Below are positions 1-6,129 of a stretch of 6,339 nt of DNA, piece by piece. The stretch comes from Flavobacteriales bacterium (GTDB taxonomy: Bacteria > Bacteroidota > Bacteroidia > Flavobacteriales_E > Vicingaceae). The first letter of the stretch is position 1. The number at the start of each line of letters is the position of its first letter. Below the pieces are notes generated by a model. The model saw only the letters and a list, made by a program, of their open reading frames with translations, searched no databases and was not told the DNA's origin. Where the stretch lies: assembly GCA_003487525.1 (NCBI GenBank), contig DNDT01000236.1:1-6339 (forward strand), given 5' to 3'. The position numbers and the translations under genes were made by a program.

Positions 1-201
1 ATATTGATTGACCAGTCAGGCGAACTTCTGGGGGAAACGATTGTCTTTTACAATGTACTCGGGGACCGATTGTATGAATACCGGGTGCAGGAAACGAATT
101 CGAAAATTGATTTAAAAGAACTAAAGCAGGGAATCTACTTTGTTCATTACATAGACATTAATGGAAAAGTAGGTTCAAAAAGGCTGGTGAAAATGGAATG
201 A
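1..201 (+). CDS. C-terminal end of a T9SS type A sorting-domain protein (5' truncated by window edge)
   Basis: The reading frame is open from the first base and ends at TGA 199-201, leaving 66 residues. They have the usual layout of a type A T9SS sorting domain: a strand with a variable-loop motif (IVFYNVLGDRLYEY), a second strand ending in a Leu-x-x-Leu segment (IDLKELKQGIYFVHY), then a short hairpin and a basic end (GSKRLVKME). In this family GIYF(V/I) followed by a Lys/Arg-rich last strand is the signal that guides export through the outer membrane by the type IX system, after which the domain is normally cleaved. The protein is therefore probably secreted or bound to the cell surface. The passenger part lies outside the window, so its function cannot be given. 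The TTG at base 4 is not a credible start, because the domain is always C-terminal. The gene converges with the yceI-family gene, with 20 bp between the two stop codons. Confidence 0.85.
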   Translation: MLIDQSGELLGETIVFYNVLGDRLYEYRVQETNSKIDLKELKQGIYFVHYIDINGKVGSKRLVKME

Positions 202-208
202 TCCAGCC
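177..208 (-). terminator. Candidate Rho-independent terminator of the marR-yceI unit
   Basis: Read on the minus strand just after the yceI-family stop codon, GGCTGG (208-203) pairs with CCAGCC (187-182) and is followed directly by five T (181-177). The stem is only 6 bp but has five G-C pairs. The loop is 15 nt, longer than ideal. The element lies inside the last codons of the convergent sorting-domain gene. On the plus strand the same hairpin has no T-run after it, so it would serve only the minus-strand unit. Confidence 0.5.
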
Positions 209-221
209 AGTCAATAGCGAC

Positions 222-803
222 TTATTCTGACGTTTTTACCGCTTTCAGAGTTACTTTCAGGGTAAAATCATCGTAGATTGTTTTGTCGCCCAGGTCATCG
301 AAAAAACTTCCCGAACCGTACCGTACGTTAAACTCGCTTCTGTCAATCACGAGGTCGGCCGTTGCCTCAACTTCATTGCCAGATTCGTGCACGTTGGCTA
401 TGAATTTAGTTTCCTTGCTGATGTTCTTGATGGTTAAGGTCGCTTCGACCTTGTACCGTTCCTTGCCCTGGTGTATCGCCTTGTTGATGACCAGGGTTGA
501 TGTCGGAAATTCCTTACTGCCAAAAAAATCAGGTGATTTCAGATGCCTGCCCAGTTTTTCAGCCCATTCTCCCTGAAGGTCTGTAACAACGATAGATTCC
601 ATATCAATCACCACGATACCCCCGGTCAATTTGCCTTCTTTCATCCATATTTCGCCCAGCTTAACGCCGACTGTGCCATCGTGCTCTCCCGTCACTTTTT
701 CAGCATGCCAATGGACAGAACTTTCTTCAGGGGTTACCTGGTAATTTTGAGAAAAGACGGTAGATGAAAAGAAAACAATTAGTGCTGTTAAAAAAACGTT
801 CAT
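222..803 (-). CDS. Exported YceI-family lipid-binding protein
   Basis: This 193-residue protein belongs to the YceI family, lipocalin-like beta-barrels whose studied members bind isoprenoid chains in the periplasm; the physiological role is mostly unsettled. Residues 1-19 (MNVFLTALIVFFSSTVFSQ) form a signal peptide with a good hydrophobic core and an AxS-like end. Family marks follow: SSVHWHAEKVTGEHDGTVGV near the start of the mature part, GGIVVIDMESI, KLGRHLKSPDFF, TLTIKNISK, and the C-terminal block RSEFNVRYGSGSFFDDLGDK. Length and motif order fit a complete member. The n-region has no Lys or Arg, which is unusual, but an in-frame TAA lies six codons upstream, so no longer start is available. 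It is 24 bp downstream of marR on the same strand and probably co-transcribed. That pairing suggests MarR control, perhaps in response to envelope or oxidative stress, which is inference. No clear Shine-Dalgarno site is seen. Confidence 0.93.
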   Translation of the reverse strand: MNVFLTALIVFFSSTVFSQNYQVTPEESSVHWHAEKVTGEHDGTVGVKLGEIWMKEGKLTGGIVVIDMESIVVTDLQGEWAEKLGRHLKSPDFFGSKEFPTSTLVINKAIHQGKERYKVEATLTIKNISKETKFIANVHESGNEVEATADLVIDRSEFNVRYGSGSFFDDLGDKTIYDDFTLKVTLKAVKTSE

Positions 804-827
804 AACGTGTGTTTGAAGTTAATATTT

Positions 828-1286
828 CTACTGTGTTTTTGACCTGATCTTGTCGAGCAAGCGGTTCAGTTCAGCGGCTTCTTTTTCAGACAGGGGTTGA
901 GCGTCACGACGTGATTTTTCCATGACTTCCGAAATTTCATTGCACACATCCAATCCTTTTTTGGTCAGCAGTATTTCAACCTGCCGTCTGTTCTCGGGAC
1001 AAATTTTGCGTTCCAGCAGATTCTTGATTAGCATTTTGTCCACCAGGCGCGATGTATTCGACATCTTGTCCAGCATTCGTTCGGTGATAAGCTTTAATGG
1101 AGCGGGATTTCCGTTTTGTCCGCGTAAAATCCGCAGAATATTAAATTGTTGCAGTGAAATGCCGTATGGTTTCAGAATGTAGTGAAATCTTCCATGCATC
1201 CAGTTTGCCGTGTAAAGGATATTGACATCTGCTTTTTCGAATTCGTTGTTAAACCGGGGTTGCTTGATGGCTTCTTCTAATCTCAT
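828..1286 (-). CDS. MarR-family winged-helix transcriptional regulator
   Basis: This is a 152-residue dimeric DNA-binding repressor or regulator of the MarR type. Residues about 15-40 form the N-terminal dimerisation helix. The winged helix-turn-helix follows: LQQFNILRILRG (45-56), PLKLITERM (63-71), a recognition helix around MSNTSRLVDKMLIKNLL (75-91), and a wing with the family's basic tip ENRRQVEILLTKKG (98-111). The C-terminal helix (about 125-152) completes the dimer interface. An ATG at 1340 in the same frame would add 18 residues (MFYCIYIICYC...). I prefer 1286, because the upstream start sits inside the T-tract of the large gene's terminator and MRLEEAIKQPRF is a typical start. Cysteines are at 96 (wing) and 115. 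There is none in the first helix, so this is not a classical OhrR-type peroxide sensor. It lies immediately before the yceI-family gene, its likely target, and autoregulation is plausible. Confidence 0.92.
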   Translation of the reverse strand: MRLEEAIKQPRFNNEFEKADVNILYTANWMHGRFHYILKPYGISLQQFNILRILRGQNGNPAPLKLITERMLDKMSNTSRLVDKMLIKNLLERKICPENRRQVEILLTKKGLDVCNEISEVMEKSRRDAQPLSEKEAAELNRLLDKIRSKTQ

Positions 1287-1300
1287 GTCAATGCTTTTTG

Positions 1301-1332
1301 CAAAAATACAATAACAAATGATGTATATACAA
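1301..1332 (-). promoter_or_regulatory. Candidate Bacteroidota-type promoter of marR-yceI
   Basis: On the minus strand TATTTTTG (1308-1301) matches the Bacteroidota -7 consensus TAnnTTTG. A TTG (1332-1330) lies 21 bp upstream, near the spacing expected for the -33 element. Transcription would start near 1294, leaving a leader of only about 8 nt before ATG 1286. Such a short leader is a weakness. The surrounding DNA is very AT-rich, so chance matches are easy. Confidence 0.4.
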
Positions 1333-1335
1333 TAA
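1306..1335 (-). repeat. Two 9-bp direct repeats 21 bp apart in the marR promoter region
   Basis: TTATTGTAT occurs on the minus strand at 1335-1327 and again at 1314-1306. The offset is 21 bp, two helical turns, which would place both copies on the same face of the DNA. The distal copy runs into a perfect 10-bp palindrome, TGTATATACA (1322-1331). The repeats overlap the candidate promoter of marR, a position fit for an autoregulatory operator. The sequences are AT-rich and short, so the operator role is inference. Confidence 0.4.
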
Positions 1336-1373
1336 AACAAAGAAAATAATACCCTTCATTGAGAGAAGGGTAT
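1335..1373 (-). terminator. Rho-independent terminator of the large secreted-protein gene
   Basis: Thirteen bases after the TAA of the large gene (minus strand), ATACCCTTC (1373-1365) pairs perfectly with GAAGGGTAT (1357-1349) around a 7-nt loop. A T-rich tail follows (TATTTTCTTTG and more, 1348-1335). The 9-bp perfect stem plus T-tract is a textbook intrinsic terminator. It insulates the marR-yceI unit from the 4-kb gene upstream. On the plus strand the bases after the hairpin are not T-rich. Confidence 0.8.
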
Positions 1374-1385
1374 AACATTGGTTTA

Positions 1386-4300
1386 TTAGAATCCTTGTAA
1401 ATCGATTGGTCGGAGCACCCCAAACCATTTGACAATTTTCTCTCCGACTCCCGGGGCATTGACATGTATTAAATAAACCCCACTTGAAATTGGCACGCTG
1501 CTTTGATTTTTAAGGTCCCACTCAAGTTCTGTTCCCGGATCCGATTTGTTGAAACTTCTGACAAGGGTACCTGAAATATTGTAAATACCGACCGTACATT
1601 GTTCAGGCAGGTTTATTATTTTAACAATATTGTCCAACTGGACCTGCTCATAATGTTCGGAAAAAGCATAATACGGATTGGGCACGACATGAATCATATC
1701 GAGCGCTTCGACCGCAACATTGTTCACTCCGGTTTCGGTGCTTAAACCCGACATATCCCAGATATACATGGGATTTCCGCCATTGGCAATGGTATCCGAA
1801 ATATAAGGCTCGTACTTTTTATCCACCCTCAGGGAGATGGTAACATCACTGGAGAGCAATTCCTTGTTTGGTTCAAGCAAGGGTATGCCAACCCACAGGC
1901 ATGTGCTCCATGCCAAAGCGGCGTTAGATTCATCCCTGGGTACCTGCATTGGGTCAGTCCTGATTTTTGCAGAAAGAACTTTTCTCAATGCCTCACCCTG
2001 ATCGTAGGATGGCATATTAAACGCGCTGTTTTTCATATAAGCGCTATTGCCAAAGACATAGATATAATGTTTACCACCCCATTTTTTCTGCCGTCTTCGA
2101 AATGGGTCGTTCGGAATAAACCCTCCTTCACATACCGAGGTTGGATTCCAGATCATGTCTGCTCCGTTTTGATCTCCCAGCCAGGAATCTTCACCAAAGG
2201 CCATATTTAGGCGTTCTCCGGTTTCAAGGTTTATCGCGTAACCGGGAAACCAACCCATGCCTACACCGTCTCCATCGGGTTCTCCGTTTTTATCGACGGA
2301 CGGACTTTGACGTAACAATCCTTTGAGTGTCTCGATACTCGTATTTTTTCCGTTTACGGCCAGGCTTTTGTCTTCCTGCATTTCAATGACCGGGCAACGA
2401 GTCCACAAATCTTTGTTTGAAGTGATCACAACATCAATCGATTGCAGGTCTTCGAGGTAAGCCCTTCTTGTACTTAGTCCATTGGAAAAGAGTGGTGCCG
2501 GAGCATTTAATACGGTGGTAGTTCCGAATGTCCGGGTATATGCAACCAGTTTAAATGGTGCCCAGGTGCCTTTCAACAAGGATTCATAGGTTTTAAATCC
2601 GTCGAGGGGGACACTCAACGTGTCTACAAAATCCGGTGTAATTACGGTTGTGAAAACCGAATTATACATGCTTTCGGGAGCGCCCGGTTCATTTGCCAAT
2701 CCAGACCTTATCCAGTTTTGATCATTGGCACCCGATATGTCTGAAACACCGGTTAACCATGTTTTTGAACTGTCTGCGTATGTCATGGTCGCACTTATGT
2801 AACCATTTTTATAGGTAGGATCTATTCCCAGGTTATACGGAAGAAGTTCGCCAGGATCGGCCACGTCTTTAAAGTTTACTGAAATGCCCCATTTATCTAT
2901 TATTTGTTCATTTTCAATTCCCAGAGAGGTTTGTGAAAAGACTGTATCGTTGAGCGCTGAACTTCCGTCACCTCTTCTCCATATTTTCCAGTGCAGGTCA
3001 TCTTCTTCTTCATATACCTTAAGGGTGTAAACACCATTGGTCACATTTGTGGGATTCACGACTTTAATCCCTACCGGACCTCGTCCCGGCTTGTAAACAG
3101 GGAATACTTCTGTCGGGCTGAACGAATGACTGAGTAATTTTTCGAGCGTTTTTGGGGTAAAAGCCAGATCAAACCCCCCGTTGCCCTGTCCTTCTATTCG
3201 CTGAATTTTCGGTTGATTTCCGTACTGCGAATTGATAATCGTTCCTCCATTTGTTGGATTAACCTTGTGCGGAATCAGGGCAAGCGGTTTGATACCCCCG
3301 CTCAGGCCTTGTCTCGAAGCGAGGTAGGGCATTTTTTGACCATCGAATCCCTCGGCATCCTCGGTGTATTTCTTGAAATTATTGGTTGCATATGCGATGG
3401 CGATGTAGTAGTAGGTTTTGAAATTGACCAATCTGGGATCGCCTTCTGCAAAGAGATCTTCAGTGGCACGGAAGGTTGTGCTGATTCCTTTGTTGGCTGC
3501 ATCTTTTACCTGTTCTTCCGGCACTGTTGCCCCTAAATCATCGTCGAATAAATAATTTATGAGATCTGAAACACTGTCCTGTATATCGCATTGAAAAGCA
3601 ATTCTCGCCTTATCCAAATTATTCAGGTCATTGATCGAGACATCGGGGCCGGAAACCTGAAAAATCTGGTACCCCTGGAAGCGGTATTTATTGTCGTAAA
3701 CTTCCCCTTCCGGAGCGATAATAAACGGATCAATTTCTACGTAGTCGCCGGGATAGTTTTTAAAATTATTCGAGAGGCCTTTTGTATTGGTCAGGTAAAG
3801 AATAAGTTCCCTGTCCAGTTCTACTCCACTAATATTGGGAGCGTCCGGACCGTCCAGTACGTCAAAACAATTGTCAAATAATGCCTGAGCCTTTGAATCG
3901 GCCTGGAGTAATTTTTTGACCGAGGCTTCGGCATTTCCAGAAATCGCCCTTGCCCAGACAACTCCAACGGTAATGTCATTCACGGCTCCCGGCTCCAAAA
4001 CAAAAGGTCCGGCAGATTGGAGAAAACGTCGATCGTATGGTGGATTTCCCGCCTGTCCTTCGGTCCATTCAAATCCCGGATCGACTCCTTTGGTTCCCCA
4101 GTGAAGGGGGTCGGAATTTCCCGGAAACATAAAATCGGCTTCCAGATTGGTGGCACCCGCCGAACCGGGAAGCCCATTTCCGCCAAAGACCATCTTTGCT
4201 CCATTTCTCCAGATGCCCCTCAAATAGTTGTAGTGTTGCAATGCCGTTGTCGGATTTCCATTGGAATTATCGGTGTTATCGTAATAAACAAAGCGGCGCA

Positions 4301-5501
4301 TTCCAAACCGTTCATTGTCAATGATTGAGTCCGGATTGGGATCATTCGGATTTAAATAACCAAGACCATTGAGCGCTTCATCTTTTCCAATGCCGTATAA
4401 GTTATTGATCTCGTCATTGTCCTGGTAAGGTCCTTCAAAAAAGTCCACTCCTACCGCAGGAGGGCGGTTACCGTAGCCCAGTTGACCCCTGGAATCTTCA
4501 TCGAAGTCATCTCCATTGTAGCAGAAACCCAGGCCGCGCATAACATCACATCCAACATAATCGTCATAAGCGCCGCCCAGGTCGGGGTCCACCCATTGCC
4601 CAAAATACGTATCCTTCAAAATAAAGGTCGATCGGTTAATTAATTCATAATTGTAGAAGGTCATGTCGTTTACTTCGTCATTCGAAGCAAAGGCAAAAGC
4701 CTGTGCGCGTATTTCCATTCCAATGCTGGAGCCTCCGGTTTCGGTATGAATGTTTCCTTTGTCGTTAAATACCCACCAGTACGTATCGTCTCCGAAGAGC
4801 CGAATGTCCCTCACGGCCCTGCAGTCAATGTCGCCTTTGAGGTCGTAATACGGGTAATCTCCTGAATTTTCCGGGTCGTAAACCCCATCGCCGTTTCTGT
4901 CAAAAAATGGTGCCAGATAAAAGTCCTGGTTCAGGGCTTCGTCTCCGTGAGCAGGCCAATCCAAAATGACTTTTGGAATTTTATAACCTTCCGGCAGTAA
5001 ATCACATCCTTCATTTGATTCCTTGCAATTCCACCATGCGATAAACAACTCGACTTCCCTCCTGGTTATATGGAAAAACCGATCATACTCGGTACACTGA
5101 TCCGGTGAAATCTCAGCCAAATCATCGGTTGTAAGAGGTCCTGTCCAGAAATCGTTGCCTCCTCCACCAAAGGTGGCTGCTGCAATTTTTAACTGACCGT
5201 TTGCGTCTGTGCCACCCATCCAAAGCGAACCGGCATAAATGGATGTCTGACCCGAATTAATGGGGATCTCATATGCCGCCGTGGTATTTGGACGATCCTG
5301 CCACATTCTTCCACCTGTTTCGATGAGTGCACTGACATTGTTAAATCTCAGGTACTCAAGTCCATTTGCGGGTGCGCAATCTGCCGCCAATGACTTTGAA
5401 GGATTCATTGATTTTTTCGTTGAATTGATGTCGCCTTCGGCTTTAACAGAACCAAACCCGATGATAAATGAGACAACTAAAATTGGAAGGATTTTATTCA
5501 T
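1386..5501 (-). CDS. Very large T9SS-secreted protein of unknown function
   Basis: This gene encodes 1371 residues, exported and probably on the cell surface. I recognise the type from secreted Bacteroidota proteins but know no assigned activity. I chose ATG 5501 because it gives a clean signal peptide (MNKILPILVVSFIIGFGSVKA); ATG 5531 would put ten polar residues before it. Numbering from M5531: 55-320 is an N-terminal region rich in Trp, Tyr and Gly, with a calcium-loop-like D-x-N-x-D-G-x-x-D at 211-219; about 560-720 looks like a fibronectin type III-type beta sandwich (YRFQGYQIFQV ... FKTYYYIAIAYA); 815-850 is a beta segment (GPVGIKVVNPTNV ... YTLKVYEE); 1093-1130 is a dense block (GWFPGYAINLETGERLN, then FGEDSW and DMIWNP); 1205-1260 is beta-rich; 1282-1381 is a T9SS type A sorting domain starting VVPNPYYA and containing ISSGVYLIHV. 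No catalytic motif is visible. The frame has no interruption. It is transcribed alone, closed by its own terminator. Confidence 0.9.
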   Translation of the reverse strand: MNKILPILVVSFIIGFGSVKAEGDINSTKKSMNPSKSLAADCAPANGLEYLRFNNVSALIETGGRMWQDRPNTTAAYEIPINSGQTSIYAGSLWMGGTDANGQLKIAAATFGGGGNDFWTGPLTTDDLAEISPDQCTEYDRFFHITRREVELFIAWWNCKESNEGCDLLPEGYKIPKVILDWPAHGDEALNQDFYLAPFFDRNGDGVYDPENSGDYPYYDLKGDIDCRAVRDIRLFGDDTYWWVFNDKGNIHTETGGSSIGMEIRAQAFAFASNDEVNDMTFYNYELINRSTFILKDTYFGQWVDPDLGGAYDDYVGCDVMRGLGFCYNGDDFDEDSRGQLGYGNRPPAVGVDFFEGPYQDNDEINNLYGIGKDEALNGLGYLNPNDPNPDSIIDNERFGMRRFVYYDNTDNSNGNPTTALQHYNYLRGIWRNGAKMVFGGNGLPGSAGATNLEADFMFPGNSDPLHWGTKGVDPGFEWTEGQAGNPPYDRRFLQSAGPFVLEPGAVNDITVGVVWARAISGNAEASVKKLLQADSKAQALFDNCFDVLDGPDAPNISGVELDRELILYLTNTKGLSNNFKNYPGDYVEIDPFIIAPEGEVYDNKYRFQGYQIFQVSGPDVSINDLNNLDKARIAFQCDIQDSVSDLINYLFDDDLGATVPEEQVKDAANKGISTTFRATEDLFAEGDPRLVNFKTYYYIAIAYATNNFKKYTEDAEGFDGQKMPYLASRQGLSGGIKPLALIPHKVNPTNGGTIINSQYGNQPKIQRIEGQGNGGFDLAFTPKTLEKLLSHSFSPTEVFPVYKPGRGPVGIKVVNPTNVTNGVYTLKVYEEEDDLHWKIWRRGDGSSALNDTVFSQTSLGIENEQIIDKWGISVNFKDVADPGELLPYNLGIDPTYKNGYISATMTYADSSKTWLTGVSDISGANDQNWIRSGLANEPGAPESMYNSVFTTVITPDFVDTLSVPLDGFKTYESLLKGTWAPFKLVAYTRTFGTTTVLNAPAPLFSNGLSTRRAYLEDLQSIDVVITSNKDLWTRCPVIEMQEDKSLAVNGKNTSIETLKGLLRQSPSVDKNGEPDGDGVGMGWFPGYAINLETGERLNMAFGEDSWLGDQNGADMIWNPTSVCEGGFIPNDPFRRRQKKWGGKHYIYVFGNSAYMKNSAFNMPSYDQGEALRKVLSAKIRTDPMQVPRDESNAALAWSTCLWVGIPLLEPNKELLSSDVTISLRVDKKYEPYISDTIANGGNPMYIWDMSGLSTETGVNNVAVEALDMIHVVPNPYYAFSEHYEQVQLDNIVKIINLPEQCTVGIYNISGTLVRSFNKSDPGTELEWDLKNQSSVPISSGVYLIHVNAPGVGEKIVKWFGVLRPIDLQGF

Positions 5502-5595
5502 GATCGAGGATTTATCAATGTAAACGTACATCCTAAAAATGAAGGGTTTAGAAGCAATATTTTAGTGGATAAATCACATCGACAAAAGGTATCGC

Positions 5596-5613
5596 ACACC
5601 AAATAAGTGGTGT
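5596..5613. promoter_or_regulatory. 18-bp inverted repeat, candidate operator between the divergent genes
   Basis: ACACCA (5596-5601) and TGGTGT (5608-5613) form perfect 6-bp arms around a 6-bp centre. The centre of symmetry is about 26 bp upstream of the paaI -7 box, so the repeat covers the -33 region, where a bound repressor or activator could act. It also lies upstream of the divergent large gene. It does not resemble the PaaX or Thermus PaaR sites as I remember them, and the cognate regulator is unknown. Palindromes of this size do occur by chance. Confidence 0.4.
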
Positions 5614-5626
5614 AGTAAATTACTTT

Positions 5627-5634
5627 TAACTTTG
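5627..5634 (+). promoter_or_regulatory. -7 promoter element of paaI
   Basis: TAACTTTG is an exact match to the Bacteroidota housekeeping -7 consensus TAnnTTTG. The predicted start of transcription near 5641 gives a leader of about 25 nt before the paaI ATG, a usual length. No TTTG or TTG is found at the expected -33 position (about 5604-5608). The promoter may therefore be weak or need an activator, possibly one bound at the inverted repeat just upstream. Confidence 0.55.
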
Positions 5635-5665
5635 GCACTCCTATGCGCAGACAGATTCAATAAAT

Positions 5666-6091
5666 ATGTCAGGTAAAAAAGAGCTCGCAGAAAAGATCAT
5701 GCACAAAATGTATGACAACGATCCATACAGTCAATGGCTCGGAATAGAATGTCTCGATGTAGATGCCGGTCATTGCACCCTGAAAATGGTACTGCGTGAT
5801 GAAATGTTGAACGGATTTGGAATTGCGCACGGAAGCATAACATTCGCTCTTGCTGATAGTGCCCTTGCTTTTGCATCAAACGGACATGGCAAACACTGCG
5901 TTTCGATTGACACGCAGATATCACATACCGCGCCGTGCGGGTCGGGCGATGTACTGCTTGCCGAAGCGACTGAAATTCAACGGTCAAAAAGTCTTGCCAG
6001 ATACGATGTACACGTTAAAAATGACAAGGGAGAATTGCGTGCGCATTTCAGAGGAACAGTATTTATTAAAGACAAAGAGTGGATAATTTGA
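5666..6091 (+). CDS. paaI: Hotdog-fold acyl-CoA thioesterase, PaaI type
   Basis: This 141-residue protein matches the PaaI thioesterase family in length and motif. The family hydrolyses phenylacetyl-CoA-derived esters (hydroxyphenylacetyl-CoAs), freeing CoA when ring degradation stalls. The signature runs DEMLNGFGIAHGS (45-57) then ITFALADSALAFASN (58-72). Asp64 corresponds to the catalytic aspartate, and the hotdog helix follows it. The usual HGG is HGS here (His55-Gly56-Ser57), a small departure at the acyl-CoA-binding loop. The C-terminal half carries the remaining sheet (SIDTQISHTAP, LLAEATEIQRSKSLARYDVHV). It acts in the cytoplasm, and no signal peptide is present. The start at 5666 follows an A/T-rich leader (CAATAAAT), normal for Bacteroidota. 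The paaJ-like thiolase begins 38 bp downstream with no terminator between, so the two are probably one operon of phenylacetate catabolism. Substrate choice is inferred from family and context. Confidence 0.92.
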   Translation: MSGKKELAEKIMHKMYDNDPYSQWLGIECLDVDAGHCTLKMVLRDEMLNGFGIAHGSITFALADSALAFASNGHGKHCVSIDTQISHTAPCGSGDVLLAEATEIQRSKSLARYDVHVKNDKGELRAHFRGTVFIKDKEWII

Positions 6092-6129
6092 CGTCTCGTT
6101 CAGAAAGTTAAAAAAGAAAAAACAAAAAA

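Noticed and set aside
828..1286. OhrR-type peroxide sensor
   Set aside because: The first helix has no cysteine, which OhrR proteins need for peroxide sensing, and no ohr gene is adjacent; only the general MarR family call is supported.
1287..1340. N-terminal extension of MarR starting at ATG 1340
   Set aside because: The extra residues are hydrophobic and atypical (MFYCIYIICYC), and the start falls within the upstream terminator's T-tract and over the promoter; ATG 1286 gives a normal MarR N-terminus.
1283..1465. Minus-strand 60-codon frame spanning the end of the large gene and its terminator
   Set aside because: It is out of frame with both real genes, crosses a strong terminator, and encodes nothing recognisable.
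3213..3536. Plus-strand open frame of 107 codons opposite the large gene
   Set aside because: It lies fully antisense to a coherent secreted protein, has no recognisable motif, and its composition is that of a reverse-complement shadow.
5502..5531. Longer start of the large protein at ATG 5531
   Set aside because: It would place a ten-residue polar stretch before an otherwise ideal signal peptide; ATG 5501 begins the signal peptide directly with MNK.
5502..5595. Promoter for the large gene on the minus strand
   Set aside because: TACGTTTA (5528-5521) and TACC followed by TTTT (5591-5584) are near-matches to the -7 box, but both lack the final G at the right place and no TTG sits at the proper distance, so no site is called.
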